NCBI GenBank assembly: GCA_023014485.1
Contig: JAJOZX010009432.1
Span: 1 to 64,000 of the forward strand
Direction of reading: 5' to 3'
Source: Bathynomus jamesi
Lineage: Eukaryota; Arthropoda; Malacostraca; Isopoda; Cirolanidae
DNA length: 64,000 nt
Shown: positions 43,268-52,734 of the stretch, piece by piece
How positions within the stretch are numbered: position 1 is the first letter of the stretch
Layout: every line of letters starts with the position of its first letter
Program-made: the position numbers and the translations under genes
The notes under the pieces: generated by a model
Seen by the model: the letters and a program-made list of their open reading frames with translations, nothing else
What the model was told of the DNA's origin: nothing
Database searches by the model: none

Positions 43268-43269
43268 TA

Positions 43270-44660
43270 GAAGGAGATTAATAAAATTAACAATAGTAAT
43301 CTTACCTTGCCAAATGTAATAGAGGGTGTACATGATGCAAAAAACATTGCAGAACTGTGGAAAAATCATTATGAAACCCTACGTAATTGTCTCAGGTGGG
43401 GGGGGGGGGGGGGGAGACTAAATATATGCCTAAATGTAGAATGCTCTGAGGAGCTACTAATTAATGACTCAGAAATCTGGCAGGCTATTCATAAGTTAGA
43501 TGATAACAAAAGTTGTGGCCTTGATGGCATACAAGCAGAACATTTAAAATGTTGTAGTCCTCGTATAATACCTATGCTTGCAATGTGTTTCACAAGATGT
43601 ATGATACATGGATACTTGCCATAGTCCATTTTGTCAGTTGTATTGTTGCCAGTTGTTAAAAATAAGGGTGCTAGTATCTACGATAAGAATAATTAATTAT
43701 AGGCCAATAGCACTTGCCAGTATACTTTCTAAGGTGTTAGAATATGTCTTTTATAATAGAATAAGTACTTACTTTCAGACTTATGACAATCAGTTTGGCT
43801 TTAGAGTGAAACACGGTACTGACATGTGTATTTATACGCTAAAGGAAGCCGTTCTAAAGTAGAAGATGTCAAATAGCAATGTTTATTCCTGTTTTTTGAT
43901 GTATCAAAAGCATTTGATAGAGTTAACCATCACAAACTTTTCAAGAAACTCTTTGTTTCTGGTATACAGAGCAGACCATGTTTGTAAGATGGAAAAGCAC
44001 TGTGTCACAAGGTTTTAAGATAACTAATGGTGTTAGGCAAGGGGGTATATATCACCCTATCTTTTTTGTATATACATGGATGACCTTACCAATGAACTAA
44101 AAACTGTACATACTGGCTGTGTTATTGGAAAGGAAAAAAAATAATCATTTAATGTATGCTGATGACCTTGTTCTTCTGTCACCCTCTCCCCATGGGCTGA
44201 GAGTACTATTAGAGATATGTGAACAACATGGTATAGAAAATGATATCACCTATAATAGGGAAAAGGGCTGTATTTTGATTTTTAGGTGTAATCTACTGAA
44301 ACATGTATCATGTGGATCTTTGAAATGAATGGTCAGACAATACCTGTCAAAGACACATGTAAATACTTAGGTCATTTAATTACTCACGAGCTGCGAGATG
44401 AACTTGATATTGAAAGTCAACGTAAAAAGCTGTATGTACAGGTAACATGTTAGTAGTAGTAAGGAAATTTGGTGTGTTCAGAATCAGTAAAACTTATCTT
44501 TTTAGAACTTACTGTACTCCATTGTATCCATTCCATCTGTGGTGGAACTATACAAAAACTGCTATGAATAAACTCTGTTGCTTATAATGATATTTTCTGT
44601 ATTCTATGTAGGAAACCAAAATGGTGCAGTGTCAGTTTTATGTTTACTATGCGTATGAAA
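43270..44660 (+). pseudogene. LINE RT continuing after the mariner insertion
   Basis: A linker (NVIEGVHDAKNIAELWKNHYETL), a G19 homopolymer at 43397-43415, then SCGLDGIQAEHLKCC, YRPIALASILSKVLEYVF, NQFGFRVKHGTDMCIYTLKE (to 43862), FLMYQKHLIE-like decayed motif A, HLMYADDLVLLSP with YADD (about 44150-44190), CKYLGHLITHEL (44365) and the C-terminal block to about 44640. Multiple frameshifts and stops. Confidence 0.85.
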
Positions 44661-46190
44661 AAACTATATAGGGCTATGGGTTGATTGCCTGTTATCCTCA
44701 TCCGTTGGAAATTTCCAGCAGATTTCAGTGGAGAGTTAACGACAAAAGCCCTACGTTTTTTCGTTAGAGTTATGTATGTGGAGGTCTTCAAAGGACCTCT
44801 TTATGTATTGTTTTTAGTGGTTAATGTTAAATTTATTTGCCTTCGGCATTTTAGCGCTGCCTAATGGTAAAGTAAGCAATTGCCTTACCTTATTATTTCG
44901 TTAGGCTTCGCTTCTGTTTCGATGTAGGGTGCGACGATCTTTTTTGATGTAGGGCCGCGGTACGATGGAGTTACACCAGTTGATTTGATGTAATTAATAT
45001 AGGCAGTCACTATATTTAAAGTCCTGAAGGTATAGGCTTATCCTTTTGCGTTATTAGGTTTATATCACATGTTATTCACTCAGAACTTATAGGAAGATAA
45101 AGTACATCTTCCTTACTTAAAAGCAGGGCTTAACATCAGCAAGCTTCGAGAGAGCCGCTAATACAATATAAATCTTCGTCTTTTATTATTTACTGATTTT
45201 GCAAAGTTCGTTGACTCTTCTCTCGAAGTAATTTTCATGAGTCAGTAGTGGAAAATTTTGAACACGAAATAATAAATTTTTCTTGTGGTTGGGTGGGCCC
45301 AGTGCCTCCATATTGGGTTCTATGTATGTATGACAATTTTTTAATTCCCAATAGGCTATGCCGTCAATTCCGAGGCAATTTTCTATAGATATTTAATTCA
45401 ATTAATTAATAATTTATATTTAATTAAGAAGTAAAGGTACCACATACGATACCATGTTGTAAGCATATATAGTTTTTCCATAACGCGTAACCTACCTACG
45501 TGCCAAATGTTAATCCGGAAGAATATATATAATTTCATTACTAGGGTCCAAAACAGCTCTAATGTGTTATTGTGCAATGTCCTGTCCTCAGATACTGTGT
45601 GCCTCTCACCTATATGACAGTCTTGGTTCAGACAACTGCTGGTTCACAATACCTTATTTTTGTAATGTAGCAAAGATTATATATGCATATTGTGTTATAA
45701 TAAGATTGTATTTGTATGTTGGGTTAAATGGCTATGCTGGCCTTATTTTTGTACTTGTATGTTAGGTTAAGTGGCTATGTTGGCCTTATTTTAGTATTAT
45801 GTTCAATGTATAATACGTAAGATTGTACTTGTATGTTAGCTTAAGTTTCTATGGATTGTGAATGACCCGCAATAACGAATGTTTTGTTTTTGTTTGTTTG
45901 TTTTTTGTTTTTGTATATGTATTCGACATACCCATTCTTACCATTTTATCAGATGATGTAACACTAATTTAAAGTTAACTTTCAAGCATATATGCTTTTG
46001 TGCTGACTCAGCATGCAGCACAAACAATCGAAACCTCGTTGTTCACATTCAGTACTGTTAGCCTTCAGTACAAATTTGTGGTCTTTATAACTATTCGGCA
46101 AATTCGTGCAGAAGCAGCGTTTTCTGGTATGTCCGTTCTTTATAGGTTTGAAATTTAACTTTAATATATATTTTGCTGAAAAATTAGTGA
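44660..46190. other. Gene-poor stretch with one 47-bp tandem repeat
   Basis: I see no supported coding frame. At 45705-45850 the unit TGTATGTTAGGTTAAGTGGC and following TATGTTGGCCTTATTTT occurs two to three times. Otherwise AT-rich unique-looking DNA. Confidence 0.6.
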
Positions 46191-46195
46191 CTTGA

Positions 46196-46440
46196 ATGAA
46201 CAATTTATCCAGTAAAAGCAAAAAACTTCACTTCTCTACGCGAAGGTCAAAATTGATAATGAAAACCTACTCTAATAGACAGAGTTTATTTCCACAACAG
46301 TTTCGATGCCCACTGGCATCCTCTTCGGGTGGATGCAGAAAAACGAATGAACCAAAAACAAGAAGGAAAACAGTCCAGGGACCATTAAGAAATTCGCACC
46401 TAGGTTAGATCCCGTTCTCCCGACACCGGAAGGGCATTTT
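46196..46440 (-). mobile_element. Penelope-like 3' end, inverted copy of 5560-5760
   Basis: The complement of this stretch matches 5540-5760 over its whole length, including GATGCCAGTGGGCATCGAAAC and the CTCTGTCTATTAGAGT.GG hairpin. Being a separate insertion in the opposite orientation, it shows that the element has been mobile. Confidence 0.7.
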
Positions 46441-46679
46441 TATTAAAGGGACCCGCTTATAAGTAAGTAGTATAGCCGCAAAAGGGGAGAGTGCAAGAAT
46501 GTTGCAGGTTATTATGTAATGTTGCAAGGGGGGTGGGGTTATTGCAAAGGGGTGGGGTTGTTGCAAAGGGGGATGGGGGGGAAACTTGGAGGCGGCGTTA
46601 TCCCCCAAGAGAAAGGAGGAGGAGAGAAAGGAGGAGGAGAGGTGTTCACCTGGCAGGAGCCAAGTGCACATTAAGACTT

Positions 46680-47090
46680 CAGCCGAGTTGGCGTTGTTTT
46701 ATAGGCTCCTAATCAGCCAGTTGGCGTAAATGGCTTGAGTTGCCAGATACCGCGATACCATTGTATACATTATTATAGACTCCTAATCAGCCAGTTGGCT
46801 GTAATTGGCTGCCAGATACCTCTTTTTAGCAGTATTATTGTATACATTATTATTATATACGCCTAATCAGCCAGTTGGCTGTAAATGAGTTGCCAGATAG
46901 CGCCATGTATTCATTTAATCGAAGACAGAGTTGCCATATACCACTGTATACACTATTATAGACTCCTAATCAGCCAGTTGGCTTAGAAGGCTTAAATATT
47001 GCCAGATACCGCAATACCGTTGTATACATTATTATATGGCTTAAATATTGCCAGATACCGCAATACCGTTGTATACATTATTATATTTCG
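46680..47090. repeat. Tandem array, about 75-100-bp unit (CTCCTAATCAGCCAGTTGGC)
   Basis: Four units with CTCCTAATCAGCCAGTTGGC and GCCAGATACCGC..TACC.TTGTATACATTATTATA, plus a fifth partial unit (47036-47085). Units differ in length through internal indels. It lies just outside the Polinton copy B genes and could be its terminal region. Confidence 0.85.
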
Positions 47091-47225
47091 AATACCGGTA
47101 GTAGAAGGCATAACAATAAACAACATTGCATCATTCTTTTTATTATAAATATATAGAAAATAAATATACATTTGAGGAATATGCGTATAACAGAAATATA
47201 TACACACAATTATGGATATATATAT

Positions 47226-47408
47226 AAAATAAAATATACATTTCAAATAAATATACACTTCAATAGAAATATGTACATAACAGTACAGGAGAAATATACA
47301 CACACACACACACACACACAATTATGGTGATATATAAAATAAAATATACATTTCAAATAAATATACACTTCAATAGAAATATGTACATAACAGTACAGGA
47401 GAAATATC
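47226..47408. repeat. 75-bp direct duplication separated by (AC)n
   Basis: Sequence around AATAAATATACACTTCAATA, AATATGTACATAACAGTACA and GGAGAAATA occurs at 47226-47299 and 47335-47408, nearly identical, with an AC run (47300-47320) between. A short TA run follows at 47419-47438. Confidence 0.85.
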
Positions 47409-47498
47409 ACGCAAAATATATATATATATATATATAAACACAAATCAATAGAAATATGCGTATAATCGGAGAAATGTCAAGCAAAATATATATACAAT

Positions 47499-47842
47499 TC
47501 ACTTTTTTTTCAAAATACTAAACTCGGTCTTAATCGAGTTTACAATTACATCATTATTGCTCTGCATTACGCAGTATATGCGGCTTAATAATATTTCACC
47601 GCTTAAAGTATAGGGAAACCTGTATTCGATATGAAGGGCTTTCATATCATTCAGTACTATTTTGTTCCCACTTTACAACCGGTTGGTAAGTCATCTTTAA
47701 ACACGTCTAGAATACAATCAAAAGCACGCACAAAGAGTTCATCGTTAGCTACATTATTAAACACAAGTTTATAAGAACGCTTTTCCAATCGAGGGTTTAT
47801 TTCTACCGACTCGAGCTTTTCAATCGTGAACTCACTCAACAT
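47499..47842 (-). pseudogene. Polinton copy B left gene 4, unknown, one frameshift
   Basis: ATG at 47842 overlaps the end of left gene 3 by 11 bases. The first frame stops at 47657 after 61 codons (MLSEFTIEKLESVEINPRLE..). Inserting one base in the A run GGAACAAAATAG would continue the frame for about 50 more codons to TGA at 47499-47501, with a Lys-rich end. The continuation has the same codon character as the first part, so I read it as one gene of about 113 residues with a one-base deletion or sequencing error. No family recognised. Confidence 0.5.
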
Positions 47843-48545
47843 AGCGGCAATTGAAATAATCTTCTAAATCGTTACGACAACTGCGCGTTATATAAAGAAA
47901 TAGTTCTTCAGGGTGAACGGTGTAGGTGAGCTCAGCCTTGTACCGATCAATTGCTTTGTACCAAAGTTCATGGTATTTCAAAGAGTCTAAACTTTTTAAA
48001 TAAACATCCAGCACTAGACCATTCTCACCAGCCCTACACTCGGTAAACCCCTCGAGCAGAGCAGTGTATGCGTATTCAAGTACTGTATCAAAATAAAACA
48101 TATCCGTAACACGCGCGTCTAATATAGGTTTCAGTTTACGGAATCCGACGATTTCAAACATTCTGTCGAGGATGAAACGGTTTCGCGTAGGAATAAGAGC
48201 GTTATTATCAGAAGCATTCTTCCACATCAGCCTTATATCAATGCACGGCCGATCGTTATTTATACACAACGTACATACAACGGCGTATGAGGGTGCGTCA
48301 CTAATCTGCTCTCTTCTTGTACCTACGTTAGCAGGTATTTTATAACGATCTTCACTCCACTTCTCAACTATCACAAAGATTCTATTCATCTCGTCGATAC
48401 TTAAATAAACCCGTTTGTTTGTCGGTCTACATTCCGTTTCCAGTACATAGCTAATGGTACCGGAATTACGCCTGAACACGCGCAACGATTTCGTCACGGA
48501 CACATCGTACGAGGCGTTGAGAATGCTGCTCAAAGGAAGTTCCAT
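47832..48545 (-). CDS. Polinton copy B left gene 3, unknown 237-residue protein
   Basis: Open from ATG 48545 (MELPLSSILNASYDVSV) to TGA 47832. No in-frame ATG is visible upstream. It is a soluble-looking mixed alpha/beta protein with no transmembrane segment. Two Cys occur together in CTLCINNDRPC, which is not a clear zinc site. It overlaps the start of left gene 4 and lies in a minus-strand cassette with left genes 1 and 2, in the part of the Polinton that often holds accessory genes. I do not recognise it. Confidence 0.6.
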   Translation of the reverse strand: MELPLSSILNASYDVSVTKSLRVFRRNSGTISYVLETECRPTNKRVYLSIDEMNRIFVIVEKWSEDRYKIPANVGTRREQISDAPSYAVVCTLCINNDRPCIDIRLMWKNASDNNALIPTRNRFILDRMFEIVGFRKLKPILDARVTDMFYFDTVLEYAYTALLEGFTECRAGENGLVLDVYLKSLDSLKYHELWYKAIDRYKAELTYTVHPEELFLYITRSCRNDLEDYFNCRYVE

Positions 48546-48756
48546 CGTATTCGAAGAGCGCACGTCCACTCGGCTCAAGCTCTGAGATAACTATGAGCCG
48601 TGTGAGGCACGCAGGTAGGCAGGAATGGTTCGACGGGCGGCTGACTCGATGATACGTGAATGGGCTTGTTCCGCGAGTCGAATTGTTGTACCGGTACAAG
48701 AATATCACTACCAGCCTACGCACCAGACATTTTGGATAAGAACTAGGAACATTTTA

Positions 48757-48945
48757 CTAAACATCTCCACACTCAGGCGCACTATTTGAGAGGAACATAT
48801 GTTCATATTTTTCCTTTCTGCCCATCAAACGATACTCGTCTCTAAACTCTGTTAAAAATTCACGCAGGGCACTAGCCACAACCCCACTACGAACCTCATC
48901 ATGATATACGTTAATATAGTGATAAAAATACTTAAGATTGTCCAT
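48757..48945 (-). CDS. Polinton copy B left gene 2, unknown 62-residue protein
   Basis: First ATG at 48945 (MDNLKYFYHYINVYHDEV), a few bases after the stop of left gene 1. Charged, with likely helices and no membrane segment. The tight spacing suggests translation from a shared transcript by reinitiation or separate short messages. Function unknown. Confidence 0.5.
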   Translation of the reverse strand: MDNLKYFYHYINVYHDEVRSGVVASALREFLTEFRDEYRLMGRKEKYEHMFLSNSAPECGDV

Positions 48946-48956
48946 GATCACGAGAT

Positions 48957-49346
48957 TCACATTTCCAGTCGTAGGGTATGAGTAATCGACATGTGTAGCA
49001 TGACGTAATACCGCTTGTCACACCACCCATCAGCAAGACTCATTATCCATACCTGCTGCTTCTCTTCTGCACGCGTTGTTTCTTTTACTTCACGGTGTAT
49101 GTGAGACTTTATAAAGTTTAGCTCTGCAGTATACTTCAGCACATCGTCTGTGCAACGAAAGCCTTCAACGGTCTCACCAGAACATCCGTAGAGTATTTGT
49201 ACATCTTGGAACTTCGCACAATCCAATGTGTTTTTAAAAGAGGCATAGGAGGGATGAATAGGAAGTTTTTCGGTATCCACCACATCCTGGCACTTTACTG
49301 AATACCATTTCGTAAACGTTGTACAAGCAATATTAAAGGTAGCCAT
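48957..49346 (-). CDS. Polinton copy B left gene 1, unknown 129-residue protein
   Basis: ATG at 49346 in a strong context (tcaaATGGCT) begins MATFNIACTTFTKWYSV. The frame could extend nine codons further upstream but the context there is poorer. It contains four or five Cys that do not form a clear finger. It is first in the cassette: 49347-49475 upstream has no gene and may be its promoter, and an (AC)n run follows at 49476-49499. Not recognised. Confidence 0.55.
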   Translation of the reverse strand: MATFNIACTTFTKWYSVKCQDVVDTEKLPIHPSYASFKNTLDCAKFQDVQILYGCSGETVEGFRCTDDVLKYTAELNFIKSHIHREVKETTRAEEKQQVWIMSLADGWCDKRYYVMLHMSITHTLRLEM

Positions 49347-49599
49347 TTGAATACACGTCTGATCTGAATACACGTCTGATCTCTCGGGCTTACTGCGGTC
49401 GACTGACCACGCAGGGATTCCCAGATAGTAGCATGACTCACGGTCTTACAGTGGGCGGAGCTTAGAACTTTCACCTACACACACACACACACACACACAA
49501 AGGAGAAAGTGAAACGCTATTTGAAACATGATTTATTTAATAAACGAGATATTCAAGTTATATATATTTACAAATACGATTTAATAAACGAGATATTCA

Positions 49600-49667
49600 A
49601 GTTATATATATATATTATATATATATATATATTATATATATATATATTATATATTATATATATATAT
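49600..49667. repeat. Interrupted (TA)n run at the nested transposon's left edge
   Basis: TATA runs with single TT interruptions. A matching TA run lies at 52687-52708 on the other side, so the transposon inserted into a TA microsatellite. Confidence 0.9.
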
Positions 49668-49669
49668 TA

Positions 49670-52600
49670 GGCCGTTTCGAAAAATCGAAATTTATGATGG
49701 CTCAACGCACACATACTAAAAACGTAATATGTCATGAATAAAGACTTCATACAAAATATAAGACAAGAGCTTATTGTTATCCCACCCCTCAATGCATATC
49801 TATTTTTACCCCTCATGAGAAAATTTTCATTTTTCTGGCAAATATATTTATTTATTTTGTGATGTCCTCTTAAATTTGGTATATAAAATTCATAAATAAA
49901 ATTGGAAGATAAGTAGGTCATTTTCAGGAATGGTCCAGTAACCCCCTATATTCTTTAGAGAGAATTCTAGAAAATTCTTCCTTCAGGATAACTATTCTAG
50001 AATTCCGTTTTTTCCCTTTATGGATTATATGATGTTTTATTGCTTTTTCATCTATAATACTGATATTTTCACAAGTTTACTGTTCTAGAAAGGTTACTTC
50101 ATGTTACTTTACAACTTTCTTACAGTAATCAAGTCATAATATAATTTCGGTTAGTGATTAATGATTATATTATATTATTATTAAGACTACAGGTGGTAAA
50201 ACTTTTTCCCTCAGAATTATGGCAAAAACCAGAAACAAGTGTGAAGTCCTGGTTGGTCGGACAAGTGCTGGAAGAGGGTTTTCTGAGAAGCAGCTTCCAA
50301 CTAACAGTGATCCTTAAACGTCTTTTTTATCACATTAAGGTGGGAAAGCAAAATGTCTCTGTAGCTTGCGCAACTGTAGCCAACGAAGTTATTGCTATGA
50401 TGTGGGAAAAAGCCTCCTTAATTACATCCCACAAGCCTTATATTGTCTCAAAGCTTAAAAGGCTTTACAATAAGCATGAAGGGCTGGTCAAGAACCGAAC
50501 TCGACGAACTCCTACCCAAGAGAAGAATGAAGCAGAATTTGTCACCAGCTTAAAGAAGCTTTTCGATGTAGCTCATTCAGAAGTGGAAACAGAATAAATT
50601 GCAGGAGGATAAAGATTTTCTTAAGGATCAAGGAACGATCGGAAAATGATTATGGGTCCAGAAGACAAGGAGTTTTCAAGAAAGGCAAAAGCACGACAGA
50701 TAAGCATGAAAGAATGAAAAAACTTCGCAGGAAATCAAAAGGAAGAAATGAGGCAATTGACAAAGGTTTGTGGATCTCAACCAATGTGAAAAATTCGGTT
50801 CAGGAGGAAGTGAAGAATCATCTGGTGATGATTACTCTACAGAGCACTCTCATCATCATCTTCAAAAAAGGAGAAGCTTGAACCAGGTGTAAATTGTTAG
50901 GGATAAAAAGTTCTTGGCTGCTCTGGACCGCACTGGAACATCTGCAAGAGCTGCTATGCACATTGTGGCACCTGCCCTTTCAGCTGCTGGAGTGGAAATT
51001 GAAGAGATCACACTTTCATCATCCTCTATCTACAGGTCTCGGCGATCAACACGGATGCAGATGGGAGAAGACATTAAAGCCAGTTTTCCAACCAATACCC
51101 CTTTAATAATTCATTTTGATGAAAGCTTCTTCCATCCATGCATGGGGGTAAGATTGATGTAATGCCATTGTTGTGACTGGTGCAGGCGAATTAGAAAAAT
51201 TACTGTCTATTCCAAAGCTTATTTCTGGAATGGGAGAAGAAATGGGGAGAGCAGTTTTAGATGTCTTGAAGCAATGGCCACAAGTAAATGATTGTGGGTA
51301 GCAGGCCTTTGTTTTGATACTACTGCAAGCAATACAGGTATCCATGCTGGGGCTTGTACCATCATCCAAAAGGCCCTTCAGAGATCACTCCTTTTTCTGG
51401 CATGCCGCCACCATATCCACGAGCTTCTTATCACTGCAGTTTTTGACATGTTTTTCTCTTCTTCGGGTCCACAAATTCCCTTATTCAATCGATTCAGAGA
51501 TTGTTGGGATAACATTGATCAGCAGAATTACAAGCCCTATGAACCCAATGATCTCACCTCAGAATCTTTAGATCATTGGATCTTGAAGCAGAGACAAGCT
51601 TATTTCTTTCATCAACTCCAAACTTCAAGAGGGCCACACTCGAGGTGACTACAGGGAATACTTAGAACTTGCACTTATCTTCCTTGGTTGTCCAATGCCT
51701 AAAACAAATAAAGGCTCTGATAGCAGATTCCACTACCCAGGAGCTTACAGCAGAGCTAGATGGATGGGAAAGGGCATCTATTCCTTAAAAATTTACTTAT
51801 TTAGGAACCAATTCCTTCTCACCCCTCATGAAAAACAAGCTCTGATACGAATAAACGCCTTTTCAGTGACAGTTTATCTTCAAGCTTGGTATACATCTCC
51901 AGTTGGAATTGATGCTCCAGCAAATGATTTGGCCCTCCTCAAGATGCTACATATCTACAAGATCCAGGTTGATAAGGAAGTGGGTGCTACAGCCCTCAAA
52001 AAACTTCAGAACCATGGTTGGTACTTGAGTGAGGATCTTGTAGGATTTGGCTTTTTCTCAAACCTCGTGACTGAAGATGATAAGGTTCTAATGCTCCACA
52101 ACTCTCCACGCGCCTCCTCGAAAAGTGAGGGCAAGAAAGGTGGACCCCCGAATGTTGCAAAACCCCAATGACTTAAAGATTACCAGTTTTGTCACAACTC
52201 AAACACAAGACTTCTTCAAGTGTTTGAAAATAGAAATTCCCAAGAAACTTGAAGACATTGAGGAGCACCGTAATCGGGTCATGGCAGTCAAAGTAATCAA
52301 CGACTGTGCTGAACGAGGAGTCAAACTGGCTACAGAGTTTAATGAGAAGCTCACAAAGAGTGAGGAAGAGAGACAACTGGCCTTTCAAATCATTGAAAAT
52401 CAGAGAAAGGAGGTCCCTCAGCCACTGAAATCCCTATATTCTTAATCAATATGTCTTAAATAGAATTTAAGTCGCTTTGTTTTAAAACATATTTTTCGTT
52501 CAGTCTTATATTTGCTCTAATTATCCATTAATGTAAAAGAAGTGCCATCTGAGGGGTGCCTTTTTATCATTCAAATAAAATGATATTTTGTCTATTTGTT

Positions 52601-52684
52601 TTTCTTCCTTTATATAAAAAAATAAAAGTGTGTGCGTTTATCAAAATTCAATTTGAAAAATTACCATATAATCGTGAAACGGTC
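49670..52684 (+). mobile_element. 3.0-kb unclassified DNA transposon nested in Polinton copy B
   Basis: Ends GGCCGTTTC (49670) and GACCGTTTC (complement, ending 52684) lie next to TA on both sides, suggesting a TA target duplication with very short inverted repeats. It separates the Polinton left cassette from its polymerase gene. The single gene inside does not match Tc1/mariner, pogo or piggyBac signatures. Confidence 0.7.
50154..52445 (+). pseudogene. Transposase-like gene of the nested 3-kb element
   Basis: Reading across frames: an N-terminal block (50154-50597; WQKPETSVKSWLVGQ, KRLFYHIKVGKQNVSVAC), a decayed region, LAALDRTGTSARAAMHIVAPAL and TPLIIHFDES (50915-51130), GLCFDTTASNTG then ACRHHIHEL (51300-51425), PGAYSRARWMGKGIYSLK (about 51735-51790), and a C-terminal block to 52445. 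FDES, CFDTTASNTG and the C-x2-H motif CRHH fit an RNase-H-fold transposase of the hAT/P/CMC-like type, where a C/D-x2-H signature is known. The ARWM block is familiar from repeated uncharacterised arthropod genes. At least four frame breaks. Confidence 0.65.
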
Positions 52685-52734
52685 TAATTATATATATATA
52701 TATATATACAAATAGATACGATTATATACAAGAC

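Noticed and set aside
47157..47443. CRISPR-like array
   Set aside because: The repeats are a two-copy direct duplication plus microsatellites, not regularly spaced, and the genome is eukaryotic.
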